DNA from: Opitutaceae bacterium
Lineage (GTDB): Bacteria > Verrucomicrobiota > Verrucomicrobiia > Opitutales > Opitutaceae
Direction of reading: 5' to 3'
Length of the DNA stretch: 64,000 bases
Assembly (NCBI GenBank): GCA_016715765.1
Contig: JADJZJ010000059.1
Location: 30,008 to 94,007 of the forward strand
In this document: positions 16,848 to 25,869 of the stretch, piece by piece
Layout of the letters: every line of letters begins with the position of its first letter
How positions within the stretch are numbered: position 1 is the first letter of the stretch
Program-made: the position numbers and the translations under genes
Notes under the pieces: generated by a model
Told to the model about the DNA's origin: nothing
The model's input: the letters and a program-made list of their open reading frames with translations, nothing else
Database searches by the model: none

Positions 16848-19118
16848 ATGCCCCCCAAGAAGGCCAGAACCCGGTCGATTGCGCGCTGGCTGTTGTTGCT
16901 GCCGATTCCGTTGCTGTGGGGCGTGCTCATGCAGTCCGGTTTGCTGGACTTCCTCGAAAACCGGCTGATTGACTGGCGCTTTCAGGCCCGGGGCGAAATC
17001 AGCGCCCCGGTCAAGGTGGTGTACGTGGACATTGATTCGCAGGCCTTGAGCGAGATCGGCGGATTTCCCTGGAACCGCATCTATTTCGCCCGCGTGCTCC
17101 GGACCCTGATCGAGCAGGCCGGGGCGAGGGCGGTCGGCGTCGACATTGTGTTTTCCGAGAACGGCGTGGCGGAGGCGATCGACTGGAAAAAGCGGGTGGA
17201 AGGCAACCGTGAGCTGGCAAAGTACCTGTTCAGGAATCCGCCGGTCGTGAGCGCGGCCTCCTACGCCGCGCCGGTCGACCGGGATATCAACGGCCGGCTG
17301 GTCTACCGCATGCTCCCGCTCGTGCGAAAGCTGAAGAACAAGGAGGAGGGTGAGCCGCCGGAGCTGCCGGCTTTTCGCATCAGCGAAAATGATCCGAACC
17401 GGCTGTTGTCGCCGCCCCTCATCGGCCTGATCGATTCGATTGATGGCGCCACCCGCGTGGTGCCGGCGTATGCGCCCACCTCCATCCGTACGTATCTGCA
17501 TATGGCGGTGGAGCTGGCCCGCCTGCATTTCGGCGTGAAACCCGACGGGGTGAAGATCTCCGATGATTTCATCGACCTGGTCCGCGAGGACGGGACCCGG
17601 ATGGCCCGCATCCCGGTCACCGACGGCCAGATGGTGGAGATCAACTGGTTCTCGCCCTGGATGTCGCCGGCCAACAATCCGCGCATCAGCTTTTCGACGG
17701 TCTACAATTATTCCGAGATGCTGAATTCGGCCGATGAGGCCGAGCAGCAGGCGGCCGTGCAGTTTTTCGCCCAGCCTGATTTCAAGGATGCCATCGTGCT
17801 GATCGGCCCGGTGGATCCGCTGCTGCAGGATCTGGCCGTCACGCCGTTTGATGAGGTGCCGGTGCCCAAGGTCGGCCTCCATGGCAACATGGTGAAGACC
17901 ATCGTCTCCGGGCTGTATCTGCACCGGCTCCCGGCCTGGGCCAATCAGCTGATCCTGCTGGGGCTCACCGTGCTGGTGAGCCTCTTCGCCGCGGCGGGAG
18001 GCAGCCGGGGCGCGCGCACCAAGCTGACCGCCCTGCTGCTGCTGACCGCCTTCGTCTGGCTGGCCTTCAACCTGTTCGAACAGCATCAGCTGATCATCCC
18101 GCTGGTCGCCCCCCTCTGCTCCGCCTTCACCGCGAGCTTCGCGGCCATCGTCTGGCAGTTGATCCTGGAGGAAAAGCAGAAGGGCCGCATCAAGGGCATG
18201 TTCGGCGCGTATGTTTCACCGCAACTGGTGGAGCGCATGGTGGAATCCGGGGAAAACCCCCAACTCGGCGGCCACGACGACGAGATCACCGCCTATTTCA
18301 GCGACATCCAGTCCTTCTCCTCCTTCTCGGAAAAACTCGGTTCCGGCCCGCTCGTCGAGCTGATGAACGAATACCTCACGGCCTGCACCGACATCGTGCA
18401 GGGGCAGGGCGGCACGCTCGACAAGTATATCGGCGACGCGGTGGTGGCGATGTTTGGCGCCCCCCTGCCGCTCAAGGATCACGCCTACCGCGCCTGCGTG
18501 GCCACGCAGATGGTGCACCGGAAGCTCGCCGAACTGCGGGGGAAATGGAAGTCGGAGGGCGCGAAGTGGCCGGAGATCGTCTGGAACATGCAGACCCGCA
18601 TCGGCCTCAACACCGGCACGTGCATGATCGGCAACATGGGCAGCCGCACCCGTTTCAACTACACGATGATGGGCGACAATGTGAACCTGGCCGCCCGCAT
18701 GGAGAGCGGCGCCAAGAGCTGGGGCGCCTACACCATGTGCACCGAGGCGACGAAGCTCTCCTGCGAACAACTGGGAGGCGACCATGTGGTGTTCCGTCCG
18801 CTGGGCCGCATCGTGGTGAAGGGCCGCACGACGGCTGTGCCGATCCATGAGATCGTCGGGCTCAAGGAGCACGTCACTTCGGACGCGCGCGAGTGCATCG
18901 GGCTCTTTTCGCAGGGACTCACCCGGCACTACGAGCGCGACTGGGACGGCGCCCTGGCCCTGTTCAAGCAGAGCGCGCGGCTTGAGCCCAACCAGCCCGG
19001 CATCACGCCGGGCGTGAGCAGCAATCCCTCCATCGTGTACACCCACATCACGGAGCATTACAAAGAAGAGCCGCCGCCGGAGAATTGGGACGGCGTGTAT
19101 GTGATGAAGGAGAAGTGA
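16848..19118 (+). CDS. membrane adenylate cyclase with CHASE2 sensor domain
   Basis: 756 residues. One N-terminal helix (WLLLLPIPLLWGVLM), a periplasmic CHASE2 domain (about 55-350; VVYVDIDSQALSEIGGFPWN), three helices (about 365-445), then a class III cyclase domain (about 475-660). The two metal Asp lie in AYFSDIQSFSSF and LDKYIGDAVVAMFGAP; the Lys in LDKYIGD and Asp in MMGDNVNLAARMES fit adenine specificity. A TPR-like tail (CIGLFSQGLTRHYERDWDGA) ends the protein. It probably converts an extracytoplasmic signal into cAMP. The FecR-domain gene lies just upstream but behind a terminator. Confidence 0.93.
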   Translation: MPPKKARTRSIARWLLLLPIPLLWGVLMQSGLLDFLENRLIDWRFQARGEISAPVKVVYVDIDSQALSEIGGFPWNRIYFARVLRTLIEQAGARAVGVDIVFSENGVAEAIDWKKRVEGNRELAKYLFRNPPVVSAASYAAPVDRDINGRLVYRMLPLVRKLKNKEEGEPPELPAFRISENDPNRLLSPPLIGLIDSIDGATRVVPAYAPTSIRTYLHMAVELARLHFGVKPDGVKISDDFIDLVREDGTRMARIPVTDGQMVEINWFSPWMSPANNPRISFSTVYNYSEMLNSADEAEQQAAVQFFAQPDFKDAIVLIGPVDPLLQDLAVTPFDEVPVPKVGLHGNMVKTIVSGLYLHRLPAWANQLILLGLTVLVSLFAAAGGSRGARTKLTALLLLTAFVWLAFNLFEQHQLIIPLVAPLCSAFTASFAAIVWQLILEEKQKGRIKGMFGAYVSPQLVERMVESGENPQLGGHDDEITAYFSDIQSFSSFSEKLGSGPLVELMNEYLTACTDIVQGQGGTLDKYIGDAVVAMFGAPLPLKDHAYRACVATQMVHRKLAELRGKWKSEGAKWPEIVWNMQTRIGLNTGTCMIGNMGSRTRFNYTMMGDNVNLAARMESGAKSWGAYTMCTEATKLSCEQLGGDHVVFRPLGRIVVKGRTTAVPIHEIVGLKEHVTSDARECIGLFSQGLTRHYERDWDGALALFKQSARLEPNQPGITPGVSSNPSIVYTHITEHYKEEPPPENWDGVYVMKEK

Positions 19119-19128
19119 GGGTTCGGAT

Positions 19129-19281
19129 GTAGGGCGGGGCCTGCGGAGGACAGGTCCGAACCCCGCCATTTAATTGTAGCTACGAGCGTGAGCGAGTGGC
19201 GGGCTTGACGTTCGTAGCGTGTGATCCACTCGCTCACGCTCGTAGCTACGAAGGCGGGGATCGGAATCCCCGCCCTACATT
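19129..19281. repeat. nested palindromic element, copy 2
   Basis: Outer arms ATGTAGGGCGGGG (from 19129) and CCCCGCCCTACAT (ending near 19281) match the 3829-3990 family. Inside lies a perfect 24-bp inverted repeat (19176-19199 and 19226-19249, GTAGCTACGAGCGTGAGCGA...) with a 26-base loop, the same as at 10350-10423. A pyrimidine tract (TCTTTCTCGTTCTC near 19290) follows the right arm. It occupies the 324-base gap between the convergent cyclase and ilvB genes. Confidence 0.85.
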
Positions 19282-19385
19282 ATCCAATCTTTCTCGTTCT
19301 CTTTCTCTTTCTCCGGCTTGGAAGGTTGGAGAAAAATTGAGGGCCCCTCCCAGGCAGGACGGAGGCCCCGCCCCATCAGATCAAC

Positions 19386-19413
19386 AAAAACGCCCGCACG
19401 AAAGGTGCGGGCG
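19386..19413 (-). terminator. rho-independent terminator of ilvB
   Basis: Read on the minus strand, a 9-bp stem CGCCCGCAC / GTGCGGGCG around a 5-base loop is followed by TTTTT. It lies 30 bases past the ilvB stop. Confidence 0.9.
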
Positions 19414-19442
19414 TGGATTGAGGGGAATGGATGCCGTCCCGC

Positions 19443-21212
19443 TTACTTCAGCAGCATTTCCTTCACCGTCTTGCCGGCGGGGATCATGGGGATGACGTGC
19501 TCGGTGTAGGGCACGATGACGTCGAGGACGTAGGGACCGTCGTGATCGAGCATCTCCTGGATGGCCTCCTTGAGCTCGCTCTTCTTGATCACGCGGCGGC
19601 CCTTCACGCCAAAGCCCTCGGCGATCTTCACGAAGTCGGGATATAGGCCGGCGGGATTGTCCGGGCTGCCGACGTTGCTCTCGTCGCCGAGGATGGTGTT
19701 GCCGCGGACACTGCCGTAGAAGCGGTCCTCCCACTGCACCACCATGCCGAGGTGCTGGTTGTTCAGGATCATCGCCTTGGCGGCGATCTTCTCGATGTGG
19801 CAGGTGGCCAGTTCCTGGATGTTCATCATGAACGAGCCGTCGCCATCGATATCAATGACCTGCTTGTCGGGGCAGGCGACCTTGGCGCCCATGGCGGCAG
19901 GGTAGCCGTAGCCCATCGCGCCCAGGCCCAGCGAGCTGATGTAGCGGCGGGGTTCGTTGAAACGGTAGAACTGGGCGGCCCACATCTGGTGCTGGCCCAC
20001 GCCGGTGGTGATGATGGCCTCGCCCTTGGTGAGTTCGTACAGGGCGGCCACCGCCTCCTGCGGCTGGATGTGCTTGCTGGGCTCGTAGCTGAACGGGAAT
20101 TCCTTCTTCCACTGCGCGATTTGCTCGTGCCAGGCCTTGGTGTCGGGCGGGGAGAACCTGGCGCCCAGCTCGTTCAGGCGGATCAGGGCGTACTTGATGT
20201 CGGAGCAGATCGGGTAGAGGACGCGCTTGTTCTTGTTGTGCTCCGAGGTGTCGATGTCGATGTGGACGATCTTGGCGTGGGGGGCGAATTTCGAAACGTC
20301 GCCCGTGATGCGGTCGTCGAAGCGGGCGCCGAGGCAGAGCAGCAGGTCGCTCTGGTCCACCGCCCAGTTGCCATAGGCCGAACCGTGCATGCCGAACCAC
20401 TGCATGGAGAGCGGGTGGGATTCCGGGAAGGCGCCGACGCCCATGAGCGTGGTGGCCACGGGTATGTTGGTCTTCTCGGCGAAGGCGGTCAGTTCCCGGT
20501 GGGCTTCCGCGGAGATGAGGCCGCCGCCGACGTAGAGCACCGGCTTGCTGGCGCCGGCGATGAGGTCCAGCACCTGCTGCAGCTGCTCGTCGGTCGCCTT
20601 GTGTTCCTGCCCGACGTAGGGATTGCGGAACTCGACCGTGGCCGGAAACACCGGCTGGAATTTCGCCTGTTGCACGTCCTTCGGGATATCAATCACCACC
20701 GGGCCGGGGCGGCCGGTGCGGGCGAGATGGAAGGCCTCCTTGAAGATGCGCGGCAGGTCGTGGACGTTCGTGATGAGGTAGGAATGCTTCACGATCGGCA
20801 GGGTCATGCCGAAAAAGTCGGTTTCCTGGAACGCGCTCTTGCCGATGTATTTCTGGTACACCTGGCCGGTGATGGCCACGAGGGGCGTGGAATCCATGTA
20901 GGCGTCGGCAATGGCGCTCACGAGGTTGGTGGCACCCGGGCCGCTGGTGGCCATGCAGACCCCGACGCGGCCGGTGGCGCGGGCGTAGCCCTCGGCGGCG
21001 AACGATCCGCCCTGCTCATGGCGGGGAAGAATGACCCGGATCTTGTCGGTGCGGGCAAGGGCCTGGTGCAGCTCCTGGGAGGCGCCGCCGGGATAGGCGA
21101 AGATGACATCAACATTCTCGCGGATGAGGCACTGGACAACAGCGTCAGCACCCTTCATTTCGTGGCCGATTTCGGCCTGGGGAAACGCAGCGGGAGAGGT
21201 CGATTTTTTCAT
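19443..21212 (-). CDS. ilvB: acetolactate synthase, large (catalytic) subunit
   Basis: 589 residues from the ATG at 21212 (MKKSTSPAAFPQAEIGHEMK); further upstream in-frame ATGs would add an unconserved tail over the divergent promoter. ThDP/FAD enzyme of valine, leucine and isoleucine synthesis. Landmarks: GADAVVQCLIRENVDVIFAY (residues 20-39), catalytic Glu in RHEQGGSFAAEGYARATGRV, SGPGATNLVSAIADAY, and the ThDP-magnesium motif GDGSFMMNIQELATCHIEKI with ILNNQHLGMVVQWE. No regulatory small-subunit gene (ilvH/N) follows; a terminator does. It is divergent from the YmdB-type gene. Confidence 0.95.
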   Translation of the reverse strand: MKKSTSPAAFPQAEIGHEMKGADAVVQCLIRENVDVIFAYPGGASQELHQALARTDKIRVILPRHEQGGSFAAEGYARATGRVGVCMATSGPGATNLVSAIADAYMDSTPLVAITGQVYQKYIGKSAFQETDFFGMTLPIVKHSYLITNVHDLPRIFKEAFHLARTGRPGPVVIDIPKDVQQAKFQPVFPATVEFRNPYVGQEHKATDEQLQQVLDLIAGASKPVLYVGGGLISAEAHRELTAFAEKTNIPVATTLMGVGAFPESHPLSMQWFGMHGSAYGNWAVDQSDLLLCLGARFDDRITGDVSKFAPHAKIVHIDIDTSEHNKNKRVLYPICSDIKYALIRLNELGARFSPPDTKAWHEQIAQWKKEFPFSYEPSKHIQPQEAVAALYELTKGEAIITTGVGQHQMWAAQFYRFNEPRRYISSLGLGAMGYGYPAAMGAKVACPDKQVIDIDGDGSFMMNIQELATCHIEKIAAKAMILNNQHLGMVVQWEDRFYGSVRGNTILGDESNVGSPDNPAGLYPDFVKIAEGFGVKGRRVIKKSELKEAIQEMLDHDGPYVLDVIVPYTEHVIPMIPAGKTVKEMLLK

Positions 21213-21333
21213 GGTGTTTACAGAGGGCCGGGCAGCAAAGCCGTTGCCGGCCCGCGGGGCAAGCCTCGGTGCAGGCCCTTTTGTCATAACATTTGCCATT
21301 GGCGTGCGGGGAGAATGCCGGCACGGTGGTAGC

Positions 21334-22116
21334 ATGCTGAAACTTTTGTTCATCGGTGACATCGTGGGCCGGCCCGGACGCGACTTCGTGGCCGACCGTA
21401 TCCCCCGGTTGCGGACGGAGTTCGGTTTGGATTTCGTGATCGCCAACGGGGAGAATTCCGCGGCCGGGGCGGGCATTACGGGTTCCATTGCCAAGTCCAT
21501 CCTCGAGAGCGGGGTGGATGCGATCACGCTGGGCGACCATGTCTGGGACCAGCGGGGCTGGGAGACGGACATTTCCCAGATCGAACGCGTCTGCCGGCCG
21601 GCCAACCTGCCGTTGAACTGCCCGGGATGGGATCACCTCATCATTGAAAAGCGCGGCTTCCGGCTGGCGGTGTTCACCGTGTTGGGGCGGCAGTACCTCG
21701 GGATGAAGGCCGAATGCCCGTTCCTGTGCGCCGACCGCATGATCGAGAAGCTCAAGGCGCAGACGGATGCCATCATCGTGGAAATCCACGCCGAGGCCAC
21801 GTCCGAAAAGCAGGCCCTGGGCTGGTATCTGGACGGCCGGGTCACGGCCGTGATCGGCACGCATACCCATGTCCCCACGGCTGACGCCCAGGTGCTGCCC
21901 AAGGGCACGGCGTTCATCTGTGACATCGGCATGACGGGCCCGTATGCCTCGGTGCTGGGCCGCGAAGTCGCGCCGGTCGTGAGCAAGTTCCTGGACGGGA
22001 TGCCGCGGCGGTTCGAGGTCGCCACGGAGGATGTGCGGCTGTCCGGCGCCCTGGTGGAAATCAGCGCCTCGATGGCGCGGGCGGAGAAAATCGAACTGCT
22101 GACCGTGCGGAAGTAA
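21334..22116 (+). CDS. YmdB-family (TIGR00282) metallophosphoesterase
   Basis: 260 residues starting MLKLLFIGDIVGRPGRDFVA. The dimetal site is spelled out by GDIVGRPGR (8-16), ANGEN, LGDHVWDQ and the C-terminal GTHTHVPTADAQV plus CDIGMTGPY. Members hydrolyse 2',3'-cyclic nucleotides and in Bacillus influence biofilm and sporulation decisions; the role in this lineage is unknown. A single gene, divergent from ilvB and convergent with accA, with only 12 bases between its stop and that of accA. Confidence 0.92.
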   Translation: MLKLLFIGDIVGRPGRDFVADRIPRLRTEFGLDFVIANGENSAAGAGITGSIAKSILESGVDAITLGDHVWDQRGWETDISQIERVCRPANLPLNCPGWDHLIIEKRGFRLAVFTVLGRQYLGMKAECPFLCADRMIEKLKAQTDAIIVEIHAEATSEKQALGWYLDGRVTAVIGTHTHVPTADAQVLPKGTAFICDIGMTGPYASVLGREVAPVVSKFLDGMPRRFEVATEDVRLSGALVEISASMARAEKIELLTVRK

Positions 22117-22128
22117 GCGGCGGCGCGA

Positions 22129-23106
22129 TCAGCGCACGCTGCCGATCTCCTCGAAGACCCCCAGCTTGCGGTAGCGCTCGTAGCGTGCGTCCAGCAGTTG
22201 GGGCAGTTCGATGCCGCGGAGTTCGCCCAGGTGCCTGGCCACGGAGGTTTTCAGGGCGGCGGCGGCTTGCTCCGGGTCGTAATGGGCACCGCCCATCGGC
22301 TCGGCGATGACTTCGTCCACGACTCCGAGGGTTTCCAGGGTGGCGGCGTTGAGCTTGAGCGCTTCGGCGGCCTTGGGGGCGGCGGCGCCGTCCTTCCACA
22401 GGATGGCGGCGCAGCCTTCCGGGGAAATCACCGAGTAGTAGCTGTTTTCAAAGATCAGGACCCGGTCGGTCACGCCGATGCCGAGCGCGCCGCCGGAACC
22501 GCCTTCGCCCACGATCACGGCGATGGACGGGGTCCGGAGCATGGCCATCTCGCGGAGGTTGACCGCAATGGCCTCGGAGACGTGACGGGCCTCGGATTCG
22601 ATGCCGGGATAGGCGCCGGGCGTGTCGATGAAGCACAGGAGGGGCAGGCCGAATTTTTCCGCCATTTTCATCAGGCGGAGGGCTTTGCGGTAGCCCTCGG
22701 GTTGGGGCATGCCGAAGTTGCGGGCGATTTTCTCCTTGGTGTCGCGGCCCTTCTGCTGGGCCACGATCATCACTGCCTGACCCTCGAAGAAGGCGGTGCC
22801 GCCGATCAGGGCCTGGTCATCCTTGAACTGCCGGTCGCCGTGCAGTTCCTGAAAGTTTTCACACAGCAGGCCGACGTAATCCAGGGCATACGGCCGCTTC
22901 GGATGCCGGGCGATCTGCACGCGCTGCCAGGGGGTGAGTGCCGTGTAGATCTCGCGCTGGGTGGTCTCGATCTTGCCCTCGATGGCCGTGACTTCGCCGC
23001 TCAGATCAACCCCGGTTTCGAGGGATTGCTGGCGCAGCGTTTCGAGTTGCTTGGACAACTCGCGCAGCGGCTTCTCGAACTCCAGCACATAGGACGTCTT
23101 TTCCAT
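22129..23106 (-). CDS. accA: acetyl-CoA carboxylase carboxyltransferase subunit alpha
   Basis: 325 residues from the ATG at 23106 (MEKTSYVLEFEKPLRELSKQ); the length matches the family's 315-325. It transfers carboxylate from biotin to acetyl-CoA with AccD in fatty-acid synthesis. Conserved blocks include HPKRPYALDYVGLLCENFQE, LHGDRQFKDDQALIGGTAFF, CFIDTPGAYPGIESEARHVS, VGEGGSGGALGIGVTDRVLI and YSVISPEGCAAILWKD. The TPR gene lies 47 bases upstream on the same strand. No accD is in the window. Confidence 0.97.
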   Translation of the reverse strand: MEKTSYVLEFEKPLRELSKQLETLRQQSLETGVDLSGEVTAIEGKIETTQREIYTALTPWQRVQIARHPKRPYALDYVGLLCENFQELHGDRQFKDDQALIGGTAFFEGQAVMIVAQQKGRDTKEKIARNFGMPQPEGYRKALRLMKMAEKFGLPLLCFIDTPGAYPGIESEARHVSEAIAVNLREMAMLRTPSIAVIVGEGGSGGALGIGVTDRVLIFENSYYSVISPEGCAAILWKDGAAAPKAAEALKLNAATLETLGVVDEVIAEPMGGAHYDPEQAAAALKTSVARHLGELRGIELPQLLDARYERYRKLGVFEEIGSVR

Positions 23107-23153
23107 GCCCAAGGCTACGGAGGCCGGCGGAAGCCTGTCAACGGGGTGCCCGA

Positions 23154-23516
23154 TCACTTAATGCCATCCGCTTGCCCTTCAGGCTTTTTCAATTGGTCCT
23201 TCCAGCTGAGAATCTTCGCCTGGGCTCCATATTTTTCTGCGGCCGGCTTGTCGCCGCGCTCCATCCAGATCCGGGAGAGGGTGGTGTTGATGAACAGGTC
23301 GTCCGGGCGGAGCGCATGGGCGTGTTCGGCGGCACGGAGCGCCTCATCGAGGTTGCGCAGGCTGAACTGGATCTCGGCCAGGGCATGCCAGGCGGCGAAG
23401 GAATCAGGTGCGGAGACGGTCGCTTGGTTAAGCTTCGCCAATGCCGGTCCGGTTTCTCCCATGGAGAAATCGAAGGTCGCGTCGTCGATCAGGGTTTGGA
23501 TGTCGTCGGGAGTCAC
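23154..23516 (-). CDS. small tetratricopeptide-repeat protein
   Basis: 120 residues with about two and a half TPR units (ALAKLNQATVSAPDSFAAWH, ALRAAEHAHALRPDDLFINT, and a weaker third). No signal peptide or membrane helix, so cytosolic. TPRs mediate protein contacts; the partner is unknown. It is probably co-transcribed with accA, 47 bases downstream, though nothing links the functions beyond position. Confidence 0.8.
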   Translation of the reverse strand: MTPDDIQTLIDDATFDFSMGETGPALAKLNQATVSAPDSFAAWHALAEIQFSLRNLDEALRAAEHAHALRPDDLFINTTLSRIWMERGDKPAAEKYGAQAKILSWKDQLKKPEGQADGIK

Positions 23517-23779
23517 GGATTTGTTGTAGGCGGGGCCTGCCGGGGATTACCGATCCCCGCATAACTCTCCGGAGATGTAGGCTCCGAGCCCGGAAGCGGA
23601 GGGCAAACGGGATATCTTTCCAGATTTCCTGAGTTGGAGATTCGTTTTGAGAGGTCCCTAAAACTAAGCAAGCGGCGGCCCGCCCACGATTGCTGCTGCG
23701 CATGGCGCAGGGCCACGCAGCTTTTGCGCTTTTTTGCGGCCGTTCTCGGGTTTGGTCTGTCCCGACGGGCGGTGCGCGA
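23517..23779. repeat. degenerate palindromic element in the gap before yceI
   Basis: GTAGGCGGGGCCTGCCGGGG (from about 23527) with GATCCCCGC and GAGATGTAGGCTCCG looks like a decayed copy of the GTAGGGCGGGG family, lacking a complete right arm. The remainder of the gap shows no convincing gene. Confidence 0.5.
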
Positions 23780-24361
23780 TCAGTCTTTCACGCCGGCCTC
23801 GACGTTGATGTGCACGTCCACCTCATCGCCGAGGACTTTTTCATATCCCGTCACGCCAAAATCGGCGCGCTTCAGGGTGGTGGAGGCTTCCCAGCCGGAG
23901 AGCTTGGAGCCCGGCTGCATGCCGGGGCCGAAACCGAGGGATTTGACCTTCAGCACGACTTCCTTGGTCACGCCCTTGAGGGTGAGATCCCCGGTGACAT
24001 CATAGGTGTCTTCGCCGGTCTTCTTCCAGGTGCGGCTCTTGAAGGTGATGGTGGGGAACTTGGCGGCATCAAAGAAATCCGGCGAACGCAGGTGGTTGTC
24101 GCGCTTTTCATTCGCGGTGCTGACCGACCCGATGTCGATCGTGGCTTCGACGCTGCTGTTCTCGAGGTTGGCCTGGTCCACGACGATGTTGCCGGCAAAC
24201 TTGGTGAAGCTGCCCGGCACCTTGGAGAAGAAGTGGCGGATGCCGAAGCCGACGGAGGAGTGCACACTGTCGATCACATAGGTTTCGGTCGCGGCCCGGG
24301 CGGAGACCAGCAGACCAAGTGCAAGAGCGGCCAGGGAGAGATGACGTAGAATGTTTTTCAT
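23780..24361 (-). CDS. YceI-family periplasmic lipid-binding protein
   Basis: 193 residues with signal peptide MKNILRHLSLAALALGLLVS (cut after ARA). The lipocalin-like YceI domain shows YVIDSVHSSVGFGIRHFFSK, the central DIGSVSTANEKRDNHLRSPD with FFDAAKFPTITFKS, and the typical end LGDEVDVHINVEAGV. Homologues bind polyisoprenoids, but physiological roles are mostly unknown. It stands alone, 46 bases downstream of queA on the same strand, so read-through is possible. Confidence 0.93.
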   Translation of the reverse strand: MKNILRHLSLAALALGLLVSARAATETYVIDSVHSSVGFGIRHFFSKVPGSFTKFAGNIVVDQANLENSSVEATIDIGSVSTANEKRDNHLRSPDFFDAAKFPTITFKSRTWKKTGEDTYDVTGDLTLKGVTKEVVLKVKSLGFGPGMQPGSKLSGWEASTTLKRADFGVTGYEKVLGDEVDVHINVEAGVKD

Positions 24362-24407
24362 GAATGGGATGATTCCGGAAGGTGAGTAGAAATCTTAATT
24401 CTGCAAA

Positions 24408-25487
24408 TCAGAGAATCAGCATCGCGTCGCCGTAGCTGAAGAAGCGGTATTCCCGGGCGATGGCCTCGGCATAGATTTCCTTCAGCCAGGCAATGCCGTC
24501 GGTTGAGCCGGGTGTGAGAAAGGCCGACACGAGGCAGAGCAGGGTGGAGCGGGGTTGGTGAAAATTGGTGACCAGCGCGTCCACCCCGCGGAAGCCAACG
24601 GGCGGATAAAGGAAGAGGGCGGCTTCCGCGAGATGCGGATGGGTTAGCGCGGCGGTGTGCTTGGACAGAAAATCCTCGATGCTGCGCACCGTCGTGGTGC
24701 CGACCGCGATGCGCCGTCCGGTCCGCGGGGCGAACAGCGCCTGCTGGGTGGCAACCGGCAGCTCGTAGAGTTCTCGGTGAATCTCGTGCGCCTCGATTGT
24801 GTCGGTGGTGATCGGTTTGAACGTGCCGAGCCCCACATGCAGGGTGACATCGGCGGTCTGCACTCCGTCGGCGGCCAGCCGGCCCAGCAACTCGGGCGTG
24901 AAGTGCAGTCCGGCCGTGGGTGCGGCGACGGCGACCTGCCGGGCGCGATCGGCGTAGACGGTTTGGTAGCGCTCCTGGTCGAGCGACCTCAGCGAACCGT
25001 CGCTGCGGCTGATGTAGGGTGGGAGCGGGACCTCGCCCAGGCGGTTAGCCACCACCACGATCGGCTCGGCCGTGGCGGTACGCAGGCGGACCAAGGCGGA
25101 ACCGTCAGGTTCGCGGGCCACGATTTCGCCGGAGAAGGCCCCGGTCTCGTGGGCAAAGGTGGCCCCCACCGGCAGTTTTTTCCCGGGTTTGACCAGGCAG
25201 CGCCAAACTTCCCCGCCATCGGCGGGCCGCAGCAGGAAGCACTCGACCTGACCCCCGGTCGGCCGCCGCGCCAGCAACCGGGCCGGCAGCACGGCGGCCG
25301 TGTTGCGGAACAGGATGTCACCGCCCCGCAGAAACTGCGGCAGGTCGGCAAAGGTGTGGTGACTGACACGTCGGGTCGCCCGCTCGACCACCAGCAACCG
25401 CGACGCATCACGCCGCGCCGCCGGCGTCTGCGCAACCAGATGCGGCGGCAGGTCGTAGTCAAAAAGCGAGGTGGCAAGCGGTGGCAC
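24408..25487 (-). CDS. queA: S-adenosylmethionine:tRNA ribosyltransferase-isomerase
   Basis: 359 residues from the GTG at 25487 (VPPLATSLFDYDLPPHLVAQ), which places the conserved FDYDLP start at the usual distance; an ATG at 25550 would add 21 residues and end three bases from the tRNA gene. QueA builds epoxyqueuosine in tRNA from preQ1. Landmarks: TPAARRDASRLLVVERATR, FRNTAAVLPARL, PTAGLHFTPELLGRL, VTLHVGLGTFKP, HRELYELP and TNFHQPRSTLLCLVSAF. The other queuosine genes are not in the window. Confidence 0.95.
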   Translation of the reverse strand: MPPLATSLFDYDLPPHLVAQTPAARRDASRLLVVERATRRVSHHTFADLPQFLRGGDILFRNTAAVLPARLLARRPTGGQVECFLLRPADGGEVWRCLVKPGKKLPVGATFAHETGAFSGEIVAREPDGSALVRLRTATAEPIVVVANRLGEVPLPPYISRSDGSLRSLDQERYQTVYADRARQVAVAAPTAGLHFTPELLGRLAADGVQTADVTLHVGLGTFKPITTDTIEAHEIHRELYELPVATQQALFAPRTGRRIAVGTTTVRSIEDFLSKHTAALTHPHLAEAALFLYPPVGFRGVDALVTNFHQPRSTLLCLVSAFLTPGSTDGIAWLKEIYAEAIAREYRFFSYGDAMLIL

Positions 25488-25553
25488 AAAAAAAGGGGGA
25501 AATGAAGGCTTGCGCTTGCCTATCGGGCGAGTTTCTTCCGCTATTCCCATAGT

Positions 25554-25629
25554 GCCGAGCTAGCTCAGTTGGTAGAGCAACGCTTTCGTAAAGCGTGGGT
25601 CGTCGGTTCAAATCCGATGCTCGGCTCCA
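25554..25629 (+). tRNA. tRNA-Thr (anticodon CGT)
   Basis: 76 bases including an encoded CCA. Acceptor stem GCCGAGC / GCTCGGC, D arm GCTCAGTTGGTAGAGC, anticodon stem-loop ACGCT-TTCGTAA-AGCGT giving anticodon CGT, T arm GTCGG-TTCAAAT-CCGAT, discriminator T. CGT decodes ACG (threonine). Confidence 0.96.
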
Positions 25630-25633
25630 TTTC

Positions 25634-25667
25634 AAGCCCCGCCTGACTTTCGTCCGGCGGGGCTTTT
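25634..25667 (+). terminator. terminator after tRNA-Thr
   Basis: A 10-bp stem AAGCCCCGCC / GGCGGGGCTT with a 12-base loop, ending in a short T run (TTTT), five bases past the tRNA. Confidence 0.8.
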
Positions 25668-25869
25668 GTTGATCGCGGGGATGGCGCCGGGTCGGCGGAC
25701 GAAGGCTTGGTGAACGAAGGGGGCATGCATGGGCAAGGTCACTGTCGGTCCAACCCGGGGGTGCTGGCGGCTAATAATTTACGTAAGCCATGCTGAATTC
25801 GTCGTTTCCACCCGTAAACCGATGGATGTCGAGGCGACATTTGCTGCCGGACCTGCAGGAATAATGCCC

